A DNA stretch of 64,000 nt, taken from NCBI GenBank assembly GCA_023910605.1, contig JAAVVV010000001.1, forward strand, positions 2,284,698 through 2,348,697. The letters are read 5' to 3'. A model generated the notes under the pieces. It was given only the letters and a program-made list of their open reading frames with translations. It had not been told where the DNA came from and searched no databases. The stretch's first letter is position 1; the number at the start of each line of letters is the position of its first letter. Below are positions 1-9,766 of the stretch, piece after piece. Made by a program: the position numbers and the translations under genes. This stretch comes from Bosea sp. (in: a-proteobacteria). GTDB lineage: Bacteria > Pseudomonadota > Alphaproteobacteria > Rhizobiales > Beijerinckiaceae.

Positions 1-1
1 C

Positions 2-433
2 GATGCCTATGGCTCCAAGATGCCGCTCACACAGGTCGCGACCGTCTCGGCCCCCGAGGCGAGGCTCCTGTCGGTGGTGGTCTGGGACCGCGCCATGGCG
101 AGCGCCGTCGACAAGGCTATCCGCGATTCGGACCTCGGCCTCAATCCGCAGACCGAAGGCCAGACCATCCGCATCCGCATTCCCGAGCTTAACGAGCAGC
201 GCCGCAAGGAACTGGTGAAGGTCGCCCACAAATATGCCGAGGAGGCCCGCGTCGCAGTGCGCCACGTCCGCCGCGATGGCCTCGAAATCCTGAAAAAGCT
301 CGAGAAGGACGGCCTCATGTCCGAGGATGACGCCGCCCGCCAGTCCGATCAGGTGCAGAAGGCCACCGACCAGGCCGTGGCTGAAGTCGATCAGGCCCTG
401 TCCACCAAGGAAAAGGAAATCATGCAGGTCTGA
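2..433 (+). CDS. frr: ribosome recycling factor, 3' part (5' end outside window)
   Basis: Ribosome recycling factor works with EF-G to split the post-termination ribosome in the cytoplasm. The frame is open from base 2 and encodes 143 residues up to a TGA at 431-433. The full protein is normally about 185 residues, so about 40 are missing at the window edge. Family hallmarks seen are [11 protein letters not shown] near the start, the two-helix bundle segment [17 protein letters not shown] followed by [13 protein letters not shown], and the charged helical C-terminus ending [10 protein letters not shown]. It sits 167 bases upstream of uppS, the usual alphaproteobacterial (pyrH-)frr-uppS-cdsA order. 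Confidence 0.95.
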   Translation, partial: DAYGSKMPLTQVATVSAPEARLLSVVVWDRAMASAVDKAIRDSDLGLNPQTEGQTIRIRIPELNEQRRKELVKVAHKYAEEARVAVRHVRRDGLEILKKLEKDGLMSEDDAARQSDQVQKATDQAVAEVDQALSTKEKEIMQV

Positions 434-600
434 GGGCAGGCGGCGCATGAGGGATTTGATCTTGCCGAGCCTGAAAATTCGACGCAAACGATGAGTCTCT
501 GTTAACCTGCCGCTGCGTTCATGCTATAGAACTGCTTTTTCCGCGCCGGCAGTGACATCTCTGCGGGCCGGATGTTCCCCCAAACCCTTGCCCGTGGACC

Positions 601-1365
601 ATGAGCCCTTCCTCCGATCTCGGACGACAAGCGGCGCCTCAGGCGTCGGATGATCCGCCGGGCCCTCGCCATGTCGCCATTATCATGGACGGCAATGGGC
701 GCTGGGCCCAGGCGCGGGGTCTTGCCCGGACCGAGGGCCACCGCCGCGGCGTGGAGGCCTTGCGCCGCACGGTGCGCGCGGCCAGCGCGCTGGGCATTTC
801 CTATCTGACCATCTTCAGCTTCTCGACCGAGAACTGGCGCCGTCCGGCGATGGAGGTCAGTTTCCTCATCTCCCTGTTCAAGCGCTTCGTCCGCAATGAT
901 CTGGCCGAACTTCATGCCTCGAATGTGCGCGTGCGGATGATCGGGGACCGTGCCTCCACGCCGCCCGACATCATCGAGCTGATCGACCAGGCTGAGGCGC
1001 TCACCGCCGGCAACACCGCGCTGACACTCGTGATCGCCTTCAATTACGGCGCACGCGATGAGATCGTGCGGGCCGTGAACCGCCTGATGGACCAGCGCGA
1101 CGCCTCCGGCAGCCGCGCGGCCGTCACCGCGGCGGATTTGTCTGCCAGCCTCGACACAGGCGACATTCCGGATCCTGACCTCGTGATAAGGACTTCCGGA
1201 GAGCTCAGGCTTTCGAACTTCCTGATGTGGCAGGCAGCCTATGCGGAACTTGTCTTCACCCCCGTGCTGTGGCCTGATTTCGATCAGGCCGCGCTCGAGG
1301 TCGCCGTTGCCGAGTACCGTCGGCGCGATCGCCGCTTTGGCGGCCTCGCGCAGAAGGCTGTCTGA
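601..1365 (+). CDS. uppS: isoprenyl transferase (undecaprenyl diphosphate synthase)
   Basis: This cis-prenyltransferase condenses isopentenyl diphosphate onto farnesyl diphosphate to make the C55 carrier lipid for peptidoglycan and O-antigen. The 254 residues match the family's usual length. The catalytic aspartate lies in IMDGNGRW (about residue 30). [16 protein letters not shown] and the C-terminal [16 protein letters not shown] with TPVLWPDF are all present. The N-terminus is about 20 residues longer than the E. coli enzyme. No strong Shine-Dalgarno precedes the ATG, so a slightly different start is possible. It is followed 89 bases later by cdsA, and both supply envelope lipid precursors. 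Confidence 0.95.
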   Translation: MSPSSDLGRQAAPQASDDPPGPRHVAIIMDGNGRWAQARGLARTEGHRRGVEALRRTVRAASALGISYLTIFSFSTENWRRPAMEVSFLISLFKRFVRNDLAELHASNVRVRMIGDRASTPPDIIELIDQAEALTAGNTALTLVIAFNYGARDEIVRAVNRLMDQRDASGSRAAVTAADLSASLDTGDIPDPDLVIRTSGELRLSNFLMWQAAYAELVFTPVLWPDFDQAALEVAVAEYRRRDRRFGGLAQKAV

Positions 1366-1454
1366 CCAGCGTTTGACGCGGGCCGCGCGCTTGGCTCTAA
1401 GGTGGTGGCAAGCGGCGCTCACAAGCCGCAAGGGTTCAGGTCAGGAAACGCACC

Positions 1455-2276
1455 ATGTCCGGTGATGCCCCGGCGGCCGCGCCGCGCAGCGAACTCAGCT
1501 TGCGGGTCGGGTCCGCTCTCGTCATGGTGGCGGTGGCGTGCGCCACCTTGTGGCTTGGCGGCTGGCCCTTCGCGGTGCTGTGGACGCTGGTAGGCGTTGT
1601 CGCCGTCACCGAATGGCTGAAGATCGTGACGCCCGCAGCCCCGAAGGCCTCGCGCGCGCTGGCCATGGCGGGGGTCGCGGCCACAGGCGTCGCCGCCTTC
1701 TACGGAGCGGAAGCTTTCGGAATCGTGTTGTGCGGGCTGACAGTGCTGGGCATCGCCACGCTGTCGCCGCAGGCCGTGCGCATGGTCGCGGCGGCCGGCG
1801 TCGTCTATGCGGCCGCCATCGCCATGTCGCCGATCATAGTGCGAGCGGAGCCTGCGCTGGGCCTCGCGCTCATTGCCTGGTGCTTTGCGGTGGTCTGGTC
1901 AACCGACGTCGCGGCCTATTTCGCGGGCCGCGCCCTGGGCGGCCCCAAGTTGTTGCCGGCCGTGAGCCCCAAGAAGACCTGGTCAGGCGCCATAGGCGGT
2001 GCGATGGCGGGCATCGCGGCAGGGCTGCTGGTCGCCTGGATCTCAAAGCGGATGGGGGCGGCATGGACGCTTGGCTTCGCCGCGACGGCCGGCTGCGCCC
2101 TTCTCGCTTCGGCCGCCGGCCAGCTGGGCGATCTGCTGGAATCGTCGCTGAAGCGGCATTTCGGCGTCAAGGATTCGGGCTCGATCATTCCCGGCCATGG
2201 CGGCGTGCTCGACAGGCTCGATGCCTTCGTCGTCGTCGTGACGCTGGTGGCCATTGCTGTGGCGATCTGGCGGTGA
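1455..2276 (+). CDS. cdsA: phosphatidate cytidylyltransferase (CDP-diglyceride synthase)
   Basis: CdsA makes CDP-diacylglycerol from phosphatidic acid and CTP, the branch point of phospholipid synthesis, in the inner membrane. The 273-residue product has many hydrophobic segments. Near its C-terminus it carries the CDS signature: SLKRHFGVKDSG followed by PGHGGVLDRLD (about residues 227-255). AGGAAA lies just upstream of the ATG. The stop codon overlaps the GTG start of dxr by four bases (GTGA), which suggests translational coupling. Confidence 0.95.
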   Translation: MSGDAPAAAPRSELSLRVGSALVMVAVACATLWLGGWPFAVLWTLVGVVAVTEWLKIVTPAAPKASRALAMAGVAATGVAAFYGAEAFGIVLCGLTVLGIATLSPQAVRMVAAAGVVYAAAIAMSPIIVRAEPALGLALIAWCFAVVWSTDVAAYFAGRALGGPKLLPAVSPKKTWSGAIGGAMAGIAAGLLVAWISKRMGAAWTLGFAATAGCALLASAAGQLGDLLESSLKRHFGVKDSGSIIPGHGGVLDRLDAFVVVVTLVAIAVAIWR

Positions 2277-3478
2277 GCGGCGCCTCATCCCATCAGCGCG
2301 TCACGCTTCTGGGTGCGACCGGCTCGATCGGCCGGGCCGCGCGCGATGTAATCGCGGCGAACCGCGCCGGCTTCGCGGTCGAAGCGGTGGTCGGCGGGCG
2401 TGATGCCGGCGCCCTGGCCGCCGTGGCGCGCGAGCTTGGCGCCCGCTTCGCTGCCCTCGCTGATGATCGGGGCCTTCCTGAATTGCGTGAGGCGCTGGCT
2501 GGAAGCGGGATCGAGAGCGGTGCAGGGCAGGCGGCCGTGCTGGAAGCCTGCCGGCGCGATTCGGACATCGTGGTGGCGGGGATCAGCGGCTTTGCGGGGC
2601 TTGGCCCGACGGTGGCGGCCTTGGCTCCCGGCAGGCGCATCGCGCTTGCCAACAAGGAAACGCTGGTCTGCGCCGGCGCCTGCTTCATGGAGCAGGCCCG
2701 GCGGATTGGCGCCGTGATCCTTCCTCTCGATTCAGAGCACAACGCCGTGCAGCAGGCGCTGGGTGGGCGATCGCCCCGCGATGCAACGCGCATCACCCTC
2801 ACAGCCTCGGGCGGGCCTTTCCGCACATGGGATGCCGCACGCATCCGTGCCGCCACGCGCGAACAGGCCCTGCGCCATCCCAACTATGCGATGGGCTCCA
2901 AGATCACGGTCGACTCCGCCAGCCTGATGAACAAGGGACTGGAACTGATTGAGGCGCACCACATCTTCGGCGTCGAGGCCGCACGGCTGGCGGCGGTGAT
3001 CCATCCCCAGCAGATCATCCACGGCTATGTCAGCTTCCGCGATGGCAGCGTGATCGCAGGCATGGCCATGCCTGACATGCGCGTGCCGATGGCCGATTGC
3101 CTTGCCCGGGAAGGACGCCTCGACAGCGGCGTCGCGCCCGTCGATTTCGCTTCATTGGGAACCATGACGTTCGAGACGCCGGACCTCGAGCGGTTTCCCT
3201 GCCTCGGTCTTGCCATGAAGGCGTTGGAGGAAGGCGGAGCCGCCACGGCGATCCTCAACGCAGCCAACGAGATCGCGGTGGCGGCCTTCCTGGCGGGCGA
3301 GCTTTCATTCGGCGACATCGCCGGACTGGTGGCGCGCACGTTGGATGCAATGACGCGGCATGGCTTCAAGGCGCCGTCTTCGGTTGATGAAGCCTTCGAG
3401 ATCGACCATATCACGCGCATCACGGCGCGGGACGTGGCCCTGCACCGGCGAGGCGCCGGATCGCAGCGACAGGAGTGA
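2273..3478 (+). CDS. dxr: 1-deoxy-D-xylulose 5-phosphate reductoisomerase
   Basis: Dxr (IspC) converts DXP to 2-C-methyl-D-erythritol 4-phosphate with NADPH, the committed step of the MEP isoprenoid pathway. The GTG start at 2273 overlaps the cdsA stop and gives 401 residues, close to the family's usual ~400. The NADPH-binding GATGSIG is at about residues 15-21. ALANKETLVCAG, LPLDSEHNA, TASGGPF and the substrate/metal segment KITVDSASLMNKGLE are all present. The frame is open far upstream inside cdsA, but homology starts only here. rseP follows after 3 bases. Confidence 0.95.
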   Translation: MSGASSHQRVTLLGATGSIGRAARDVIAANRAGFAVEAVVGGRDAGALAAVARELGARFAALADDRGLPELREALAGSGIESGAGQAAVLEACRRDSDIVVAGISGFAGLGPTVAALAPGRRIALANKETLVCAGACFMEQARRIGAVILPLDSEHNAVQQALGGRSPRDATRITLTASGGPFRTWDAARIRAATREQALRHPNYAMGSKITVDSASLMNKGLELIEAHHIFGVEAARLAAVIHPQQIIHGYVSFRDGSVIAGMAMPDMRVPMADCLAREGRLDSGVAPVDFASLGTMTFETPDLERFPCLGLAMKALEEGGAATAILNAANEIAVAAFLAGELSFGDIAGLVARTLDAMTRHGFKAPSSVDEAFEIDHITRITARDVALHRRGAGSQRQE

Positions 3479-3481
3479 GGA

Positions 3482-4636
3482 ATGGACGTTTTCGGATCGC
3501 TCTGGTCGCTGGGCTCGAACCTGCTGTTTTATGCGGTCCCGTTCCTGTTCATCCTCACGGTCGTCGTGTTCGTGCATGAATACGGTCACTACAAGGTCGG
3601 CCGCTGGTGCGGCGTGGACATCACCACCTTCTCGATCGGCTTTGGCCGTGAGCTCTTGGGCTGGACCGACAAGCACGGCACGCGCTGGCGCTTGGCTGCG
3701 ATTCCCCTTGGCGGCTACGTGAAGTTCGCCGGCGATTCCAACGCCGCAAGCCTGCCCGATGGCGAGGCCATGGCCCAGATGACGGAAGCCGAGCGCCGGC
3801 GCACCTTGCCGGGCGCGTCCGTGGGCCGCCGCGCTGCCATCGTGGCGGCAGGCCCGGCCGCCAACTTCATCTTCTCGATCCTGGTCTTCGCCGCGATCGT
3901 GATGGCCTTCGGCAAGGCCACGATCGCGCCGCGGGTTGACAAGGTCAACGCCGGCAGCGCCGCCGAGCAGGCAGGCCTCGCTTCCGGCGACCTCATCCTG
4001 GAGATCGAGGGCCGCCCCATGGCCAACTTCGATGACGTGCGCCGCATTGTCAGCATCAACGCCGAAAGCCGGCTGCGCTTCCTCGTGCGGCGCAATGGCG
4101 AGGCGGTTTCGGTCGATGTCACGCCGACGCTGGTCGAGCGGCGCAATCCGCTGGGTGTGGAACGGCTGGGCGTCATCGGCGTGACTGCGGCAAACCGGCC
4201 CGAGGACGTCAAGCTCGTGAGCTATGGTCCCATCGAGGCGCTGGGCCATGGTGCGCGCGAGAGCTGGTTCATCATCACGCGCACCTTCGACTATCTCGGC
4301 AAGCTGATCTCCGGCCGCGAGAAGGCCGATCAGTTGTCTGGCGTGATCCATATCGCCGAAGTTTCCGGCCACGTCGCGTCGACCGGCGGGTTCATGTCGC
4401 TGGTGACTCTGGCGGCTGTCCTTTCGGTGTCGATCGGCCTGATGAACCTGTTTCCCATCCCCATGCTCGATGGCGGGCATCTGGTCTTTTATGCCTACGA
4501 GGCGCTGCGCGGCCGCCCGGCGAGCGAACGAATCCAGGAATACGCATTCCGCGCCGGAATCGCCTTCGTGCTGATGCTGACCGTGTTCGTCACCTGGAAC
4601 GACATCGCGCGCATTATCACGCGCAGCGCGACATAA
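3482..4636 (+). CDS. rseP: RseP/MmpA-type site-2 zinc metalloprotease
   Basis: This intramembrane protease cleaves anti-sigma factors and other single-span proteins after a first cut. The product has 384 residues. The zinc motif HEYGH (H32, E33, H36) lies inside the first membrane helix. A PDZ domain spans roughly residues 130-215 (GSAAEQAGLASGDLILEIEG). The C-terminal membrane motif NLFPIPMLDGGHL supplies the third zinc ligand. Alphaproteobacterial RseP usually has one PDZ domain, as seen here, rather than two. It lies between dxr and bamA as in most relatives, linking it to envelope stress and outer-membrane assembly. Confidence 0.93.
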   Translation: MDVFGSLWSLGSNLLFYAVPFLFILTVVVFVHEYGHYKVGRWCGVDITTFSIGFGRELLGWTDKHGTRWRLAAIPLGGYVKFAGDSNAASLPDGEAMAQMTEAERRRTLPGASVGRRAAIVAAGPAANFIFSILVFAAIVMAFGKATIAPRVDKVNAGSAAEQAGLASGDLILEIEGRPMANFDDVRRIVSINAESRLRFLVRRNGEAVSVDVTPTLVERRNPLGVERLGVIGVTAANRPEDVKLVSYGPIEALGHGARESWFIITRTFDYLGKLISGREKADQLSGVIHIAEVSGHVASTGGFMSLVTLAAVLSVSIGLMNLFPIPMLDGGHLVFYAYEALRGRPASERIQEYAFRAGIAFVLMLTVFVTWNDIARIITRSAT

Positions 4637-4707
4637 TGAAGCGCGCCACGTGGCATCGATGCCACGAAGCTGCGCAAACTGATTGTCCGGGCGGTTTGCA
4701 TGTTTGC

Positions 4708-4771
4708 AACCGGTTGGAAACTTTGTAGAAGCAATTTGACTCGTATGCTCTGCAACCGGATATAGCCGGTT
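4708..4771 (+). promoter_or_regulatory. candidate bamA promoter with GCAACCGG repeats and an inverted repeat
   Basis: The 154-base gap before bamA holds a palindrome AACCGGTT (4708-4715), a possible -35 box TTGACT (4736-4741), and a perfect inverted repeat AACCGG-N6-CCGGTT (4754-4771). The spacer of that repeat, ATATAG, would overlap a -10 region. The octamer GCAACCGG occurs twice, 46 bases apart. The repeat could bind a dimeric regulator at the promoter or fold in the 5' leader. No protein is identified; the assignment is inference from position and symmetry. Confidence 0.4.
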
Positions 4772-4790
4772 TGTAGTTAACGGACGGTGT

Positions 4791-7304
4791 ATGGATCCAA
4801 TGATCTCGACGGTTACAAACCGCCGCCTTGCGGCACGGCTCAAGATGTCGACCGCGATCGGCTTTGCGATGGTTGTCATGACCGGAACCGCCGCGCTCGC
4901 GCAGGCTGTCGTGGTGCAGGGCAATCGCCGCGTCGATGCCGAGACGATTCGCGGCTATGTGAGCCGTGGCGGCTCGCCGGAGGCCGTTCGCGCCGAATTG
5001 ATGGGCTCCGGCATGTTCTCCGATGTGCGCGTCTCGCGCCGCGGCTCGCAGACAGTGGTGTCGGTCCGCGAGAATGACTCGATCAACAATGTCGCCTTCG
5101 AGGGCAACCGTCGCCTGAAGAGCGAGTTCCTCGTCGGCGAGGTCCAATCGCGTTCGCGCGGCCCCATCAGCGACTCGCTGATCGCCGCCGACGTCGAGCG
5201 CATCCGCAATCTTTATCGCCGGTCGGGCTATGCCGTCACCGTGACGTCCCGTCTGGTGCCGCTGCCAAATGGCCGTTCGGACGTGGTGTTCACCATCGCC
5301 GAGGGCGGAAAGACCGGCGTTCTCGAAATCAACTTCTCCGGCAACAACGAGTATGGCGACAGCAGGCTCAAAGGCCTGATGACGACGACCGAGATGAACC
5401 TGCTCAGCTGGTTCAAGACCTCGGACGTCTATGATCCGGACCGCATCGCCGCTGACCTCGAGCTCGTCCGCCGCTTCTATCTCCGCAACGGCTATGCCGA
5501 TTTCCGCATCACCTCCAGCGAGGCGAGCTTCGACGCTGCGCGCGGCGGCTATGTCGTCAACATCGGGGTCAGCGAAGGTCCCCGCTACACGGTCGGCGGC
5601 GTCGAGGTCTCCTCCCGCCTGCGCGATATCGATCCGTCCGCCCTTCGCCGCGTCGTCAGCACCAACCAGGGCGACACCTACAATGCCGAGGCTGTTGAGC
5701 GTTCACTTGCGGCCATCACGGTCGAGGTCGCGCGCCGCGGTTACGCCTTCTCGCAGGTGCGCCCCACTGGCCAGCGCGACGCTGCGAGCCGGACCGTCAC
5801 GATCAATTACGTGGTGGACGAAGGCCCGCGCGTCTATGTCGAGCGCATCAATGTGCGCGGCAACACCCGCACGCTGGATCACGTCATCCGCCGCGAGTTC
5901 GACCTGGGCGAGGGCGATGCCTATAACAAGGTGTTCATCGACCGCGCCGAGCGCCGTCTGAACAATCTGGGCTTCTTCAATCGCGTCCGCATCACCAACG
6001 AGCCGGGCAGCGCGCCTGACCGCGTGGTCGTGAACGTGGATGTCGAGGACAAGCCCACCGGCTCGTTCTCCATCTCCGGCGGCTACTCCACGGCCGATGG
6101 CTTCATCGGCGACGTGTCGCTGTCCGAATCGAACTTCCTTGGCCGCGGCCAGTTCGTGCGAATTGGTGGCTCTCTCGGGCAGCGTTCGCGCGGCATCGAG
6201 TTCTCCTTCACCGAGCCGTTTTTCATGGGCCAGCGAATCGCGGCGGGCTTCGACCTCTTCTCGAAGTTCAGCGACAACGCCATCACGTCGCGCTTCACCA
6301 GCGAGACGACCGGCGCCACCATCCGCGCGACCTTGCCGATCACGGAAGAGTTCTCGATCACGCCGCGCTACTCGCTCTACCAGACGCGCATCAAGATCCC
6401 GAACACCAGCGATCAGCCCTATAATAACTGCCTTGTTGACATTCCCGGTTACACGAAACCGATCGATATCGGGGTTCCCGGATGCTTGCTGGACGGCGAA
6501 GCCTCCATCGCGATCAAGGAAGCGCGCGGAACGCGCATCACATCGCTGGCGGGCCTGAGCTTCGTCTACAACTCGCTCGACAATGTCCGGAATCCGCGCA
6601 ACGGCTTCTTCGGTGAGCTTAAGCCTGAAGTCGCTGGCCTGGGCGGCGACTCCAGGTTCTTCCGCGTCACGGGCGATGCCCGCTACTACCGCGAGATCTA
6701 TGACGACGTGGTCGGCTTCCTGCGCGTGCAGGGCGGCCATACCATGGGCTTCGGCAACGAGCCGCTGCGCATCATCGATCACAACTTCCTCGGCCCCAGC
6801 CTCGTGCGCGGCTTCGCGCCGTCAGGCTTCGGCCCGCGCGACATCTCCAACCCATCCACGGCCTCAACTGCGGCGCTGGGCGGCACCACCTATTTCGGCG
6901 GCTCTCTGGAAGTGCAGTTCCCGATCCCCTTCGCGCCGCGCGAACTGGGCATCCGCGGCGCGGTCTTCGCCGATGCCGGCACGCTGTTCAACTTCGATGG
7001 CGGCCGCGCGACGGGTGCGGGTGGCTGCGTGACCGGCTCGAAGGGCCGCTTCTTTGACGTGAACCGCAACAATGTCGAAGATAGTGCTGGCATCCCCGGC
7101 ATCAGCGAAGTGGCCTGCGTGCGCGACAACAACGTGATCCGCTCGTCGGTCGGTGCGAGCATCCTCTGGCAATCGCCGCTCGGCCCGATCCGCTTCGACT
7201 ACGCCCACGCCCTGACCTACGACAAGGGCGTCCTCGCTGGCGGGGTTCGCTACGGCGGCGACCGTCTGCAGGCCTTCCGCTTCTCCGGCGGCACCAGCTT
7301 CTGA
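4791..7304 (+). CDS. bamA: outer-membrane protein assembly factor BamA
   Basis: BamA is the central Omp85 insertase that folds beta-barrel proteins into the outer membrane. The 837 residues start with a signal peptide of about 38 residues (hydrophobic stretch, then ALAQA), followed by five POTRA repeats in about residues 40-420. The first is [18 protein letters not shown] and a late one is [20 protein letters not shown]-terminal 16-strand barrel follows, with the conserved loop-6 VRGF motif ([13 protein letters not shown]) and a terminal phenylalanine (GGTSF). It precedes lpxD, so outer-membrane protein and lipid A synthesis genes adjoin. Confidence 0.96.
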   Translation: MDPMISTVTNRRLAARLKMSTAIGFAMVVMTGTAALAQAVVVQGNRRVDAETIRGYVSRGGSPEAVRAELMGSGMFSDVRVSRRGSQTVVSVRENDSINNVAFEGNRRLKSEFLVGEVQSRSRGPISDSLIAADVERIRNLYRRSGYAVTVTSRLVPLPNGRSDVVFTIAEGGKTGVLEINFSGNNEYGDSRLKGLMTTTEMNLLSWFKTSDVYDPDRIAADLELVRRFYLRNGYADFRITSSEASFDAARGGYVVNIGVSEGPRYTVGGVEVSSRLRDIDPSALRRVVSTNQGDTYNAEAVERSLAAITVEVARRGYAFSQVRPTGQRDAASRTVTINYVVDEGPRVYVERINVRGNTRTLDHVIRREFDLGEGDAYNKVFIDRAERRLNNLGFFNRVRITNEPGSAPDRVVVNVDVEDKPTGSFSISGGYSTADGFIGDVSLSESNFLGRGQFVRIGGSLGQRSRGIEFSFTEPFFMGQRIAAGFDLFSKFSDNAITSRFTSETTGATIRATLPITEEFSITPRYSLYQTRIKIPNTSDQPYNNCLVDIPGYTKPIDIGVPGCLLDGEASIAIKEARGTRITSLAGLSFVYNSLDNVRNPRNGFFGELKPEVAGLGGDSRFFRVTGDARYYREIYDDVVGFLRVQGGHTMGFGNEPLRIIDHNFLGPSLVRGFAPSGFGPRDISNPSTASTAALGGTTYFGGSLEVQFPIPFAPRELGIRGAVFADAGTLFNFDGGRATGAGGCVTGSKGRFFDVNRNNVEDSAGIPGISEVACVRDNNVIRSSVGASILWQSPLGPIRFDYAHALTYDKGVLAGGVRYGGDRLQAFRFSGGTSF

Positions 7305-7323
7305 TGGCGGGCCGTTGACCCTT

Positions 7324-7343
7324 GGAGGGGGCTTGCCCCCTCC
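7324..7343 (+). promoter_or_regulatory. perfect G/C hairpin just upstream of lpxD
   Basis: Between the bamA stop and the lpxD start lies GGAGGGGG, a CTTG loop, then CCCCCTCC: an 8-base perfect stem ending 13 bases before the lpxD ATG. No T-run follows, so it is a poor intrinsic terminator. The left arm holds the only GGAGG-like sequence near the start and the right arm is its complement. Pairing would hide the ribosome-binding site or separate bamA from lpxD expression. Confidence 0.55.
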
Positions 7344-7356
7344 GGAATGCACCGTG

Positions 7357-8430
7357 ATGCGCGCGCCCGTATTCTTCCATGATATCCGGACGCTGACCCT
7401 CGCGCGGGCTGCGGAGCTTGCCGGAGCGCCGCTTCCCGCCGGAGGCGATCCGGCCGCGGAGTTCCTCGCCATCCGTCCTCTTGATGAAGCGGGTCGGCGC
7501 GATCTCTCCTATATGGACAACCCGCGCTATCTCGACCAGCTCTCGGCAAGCCGCGCTGGCGCCATTCTCGTGTCGCGCCGCTTTGCCTCGCGCGTTCCGG
7601 CCACCAGCCTTGTCCTCGAATGCGCGGATCCGCAACGCGCCTATGCGCTCTGCATCGCCGCGATGGCGCCTGCCGCCGCCCGGCCTGCTTCCTTCTCCGA
7701 GACCGCCGGCGTCAGCGCCGGCGCGACCATCCACCCAACCGCGCGCCTTGAACATGGCGTGATCGTCGATCCCGGAGCTGTCATCGGCCCGCGCGCCGAG
7801 ATCGGCGCGGGAACCGTCATCGCAGCGCATGTCGTGATCGGCCCTGATGTGAAGATCGGTCGCGACTGCGCGGTCGCCCCCCATGTCACAATCCAGCATG
7901 CGCTCATCGGCAACCGCGTGATCCTGCATCCGGGTGTCCGGATCGGTCAGGACGGGTTCGGCTATGCCATGGGCGCTCGCGGGCACCTCAAGGTCCCGCA
8001 GATCGGCCGTGTCATCATTCAGGACGACGTCGAGGTCGGCGCCAATACCTGCATCGATCGCGGCGCCATCCGCGACACCATGATCGGCGAGGGCACCAAG
8101 ATCGACAATCTCGTCCAGATTGCGCACAATGTGGTGATCGGACGCCATTGCGTCATCGTCTCGCAGGTCGGCATTTCGGGTTCTGCCACGCTCGAGGATG
8201 GCGTGGTGCTCGGCGGGCAGGTCGGCGTCGTCGGCCATGTGCGCATCGGCTCCGGCGCCCAGATCGCCGCCACGAGCAACGTGGCCAGCGACATTCCTCC
8301 CGGCGCGCGCTGGGGCGGAACACCCGCCAAACCGATGCGCGAATGGATGCGGGAGATCGCCGTCGTCAATCGTCTGGCGACGCGCAAGGCAACGCAGGCC
8401 ATGGCGGCCAACTCCGAGGAGCAGTCCTGA
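7357..8430 (+). CDS. lpxD: UDP-3-O-acylglucosamine N-acyltransferase LpxD
   Basis: LpxD adds the second (N-linked) hydroxyacyl chain in lipid A synthesis, third step of the Raetz pathway, in the cytosol. From ATG 7357 it has 357 residues; an earlier in-frame ATG at 7315 would put the hairpin inside the gene and adds unlike residues. The N-terminal uridine-binding domain (to about 100) is followed by left-handed beta-helix hexapeptide repeats. The catalytic histidine region is [12 protein letters not shown] with SQVGISGS. The C-terminal helix follows [15 protein letters not shown]. The last base of its stop codon is the first base of fabZ. Confidence 0.94.
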   Translation: MRAPVFFHDIRTLTLARAAELAGAPLPAGGDPAAEFLAIRPLDEAGRRDLSYMDNPRYLDQLSASRAGAILVSRRFASRVPATSLVLECADPQRAYALCIAAMAPAAARPASFSETAGVSAGATIHPTARLEHGVIVDPGAVIGPRAEIGAGTVIAAHVVIGPDVKIGRDCAVAPHVTIQHALIGNRVILHPGVRIGQDGFGYAMGARGHLKVPQIGRVIIQDDVEVGANTCIDRGAIRDTMIGEGTKIDNLVQIAHNVVIGRHCVIVSQVGISGSATLEDGVVLGGQVGVVGHVRIGSGAQIAATSNVASDIPPGARWGGTPAKPMREWMREIAVVNRLATRKATQAMAANSEEQS

Positions 8431-8921
8431 TGAACGACACTTCTGCGCCCGTGGCCGCGACCGGCCGTGTCATGGGTAGCGCCGACATCATGAAGATCAT
8501 GCAGCTGCTGCCGCATCGCTATCCATTCCTCCTCATCGACCGGATCGAGGAGATTGATGGCGACAATTCCGGCATCGGCATCAAGAACGTCACCTTCAAC
8601 GAGCCGCAGTTTCAGGGCCATTTCCCGGCGCAGCCCGTGATGCCGGGCGTGATGATCATCGAGGCCATGGCCCAGACGGCCGGCGCGATGTGCGTGTTCA
8701 GCCGCGGCCCTGACCGCCCGCCGCCGAAGCTCGTCTATTTCATGACCATCGACGAGTGCAAGTTTCGCCGGCCCGTCGTCCCTGGCGACGTGATGAAGCT
8801 TCACATGACCAAGCAGCGCCAGCGCCGCAACATGTGGTGGTTCAAGGGTGAGGCGAAGGTGACGGGCGAGGTCGTCGCGGAGGCCGTCATCTCGGCCATG
8901 CTGGTCGAGAACGACGGCTGA
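8430..8921 (+). CDS. fabZ: 3-hydroxyacyl-[acyl-carrier-protein] dehydratase FabZ
   Basis: FabZ dehydrates beta-hydroxyacyl-ACP in fatty acid elongation and competes with LpxA/LpxD for the same hydroxyacyl-ACP pool. The 163-residue hot-dog protein carries the catalytic histidine in [13 protein letters not shown] and the catalytic glutamate in [14 protein letters not shown], joined by [13 protein letters not shown]. The ATG overlaps the lpxD stop by one base (TGATG). Its place between lpxD and lpxA is the standard arrangement. Confidence 0.96.
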   Translation: MNDTSAPVAATGRVMGSADIMKIMQLLPHRYPFLLIDRIEEIDGDNSGIGIKNVTFNEPQFQGHFPAQPVMPGVMIIEAMAQTAGAMCVFSRGPDRPPPKLVYFMTIDECKFRRPVVPGDVMKLHMTKQRQRRNMWWFKGEAKVTGEVVAEAVISAMLVENDG

Positions 8922-8944
8922 GCGGCGCGGGAGGCCGACCCCAC

Positions 8945-9766
8945 ATGGCGATACACCCAACCGCGATCGTGGCGCCGACAGCCTCGCTGGCAGATGGCGT
9001 GAACATCGGGCCTTTCTGCCTGATCGGTCCCCATGTCTCGATCGGCGCCGGTTGCGAGTTGGCGAGCCACGTCGTGGTGGAGGGCCACACGACGATCGGG
9101 GAGGGTTGCCACGTCCACCCTTTCGCCGTCCTGGGCCGCGGCCCGCAGGACACGAAGCCGCTCGGCGAGGAGCCTCGCCTGAGCATTGGCCGCAACTGCA
9201 TCATCCGCGAACATGTCACCATGAACACGGGCACCGCACGCGGCGGCTCCCACACGCGCGTCGGAGACAACGGTTTCTTCATGGTCAACGCCCATGTCGG
9301 CCATGATTGCATCGTGGGCAACAACGTCACGCTTGTGAACAATGTGATGCTCGCGGGCCATGCCGAGATTGGCGACAACGTCATCATGGGCGGCGGCTCC
9401 GCCGTCCACCAGTTCACCCGCGTGGGCCACAACGCCTTCATCGGCGGCCTCGCTGCGGTGGAGCATGATGTGATCCCCTACGGCATGGCGCTCGGCAACC
9501 GCGCCTATCTGGGCGGGCTCAACATCATCGGCCTCAAGCGCCGCGGCGTCGTCCGCGCTGACATCCACGCCTTGCGTCAGGCCTTCCGCATCATCTTCGA
9601 TGAGTCCGCGCCGCTCCAGCGGCAGGTCGAAGCGGTGGAGCAACTCTATCCCGGCCAGGCCATTGTGGGCGAGGTGATCGCCTTCATCCGCGCACGCGGC
9701 AAGAGGCAATTGCTCACGCCGCGTTCGGGGCAAGGTTCGGCATCGTCGGCGGACAGCGCGGCGTGA
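8945..9766 (+). CDS. lpxA: UDP-N-acetylglucosamine O-acyltransferase LpxA
   Basis: LpxA transfers a hydroxyacyl chain from ACP to the 3-OH of UDP-GlcNAc, the first lipid A step. The 273 residues begin with hexapeptide repeats (HPTAIVAP, GVNIGPFCLIGPHVSIGAG). The catalytic histidine lies in AHVGHDC. The chain-length region is NTGTARGGSHTRVGDNGFF. The C-terminal helical part holds RAFRIIF-like residues (LRQAFRIIFDES). The stop codon overlaps lpxI by four bases (GTGA). Confidence 0.96.
   Translation: MAIHPTAIVAPTASLADGVNIGPFCLIGPHVSIGAGCELASHVVVEGHTTIGEGCHVHPFAVLGRGPQDTKPLGEEPRLSIGRNCIIREHVTMNTGTARGGSHTRVGDNGFFMVNAHVGHDCIVGNNVTLVNNVMLAGHAEIGDNVIMGGGSAVHQFTRVGHNAFIGGLAAVEHDVIPYGMALGNRAYLGGLNIIGLKRRGVVRADIHALRQAFRIIFDESAPLQRQVEAVEQLYPGQAIVGEVIAFIRARGKRQLLTPRSGQGSASSADSAA

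Noticed and set aside
3305..4924. 539-codon open frame antisense to rseP and bamA start
   Set aside because: It is the mirror of strongly coding high-GC sequence, has no family resemblance, and rseP/bamA are unmistakable on the other strand.
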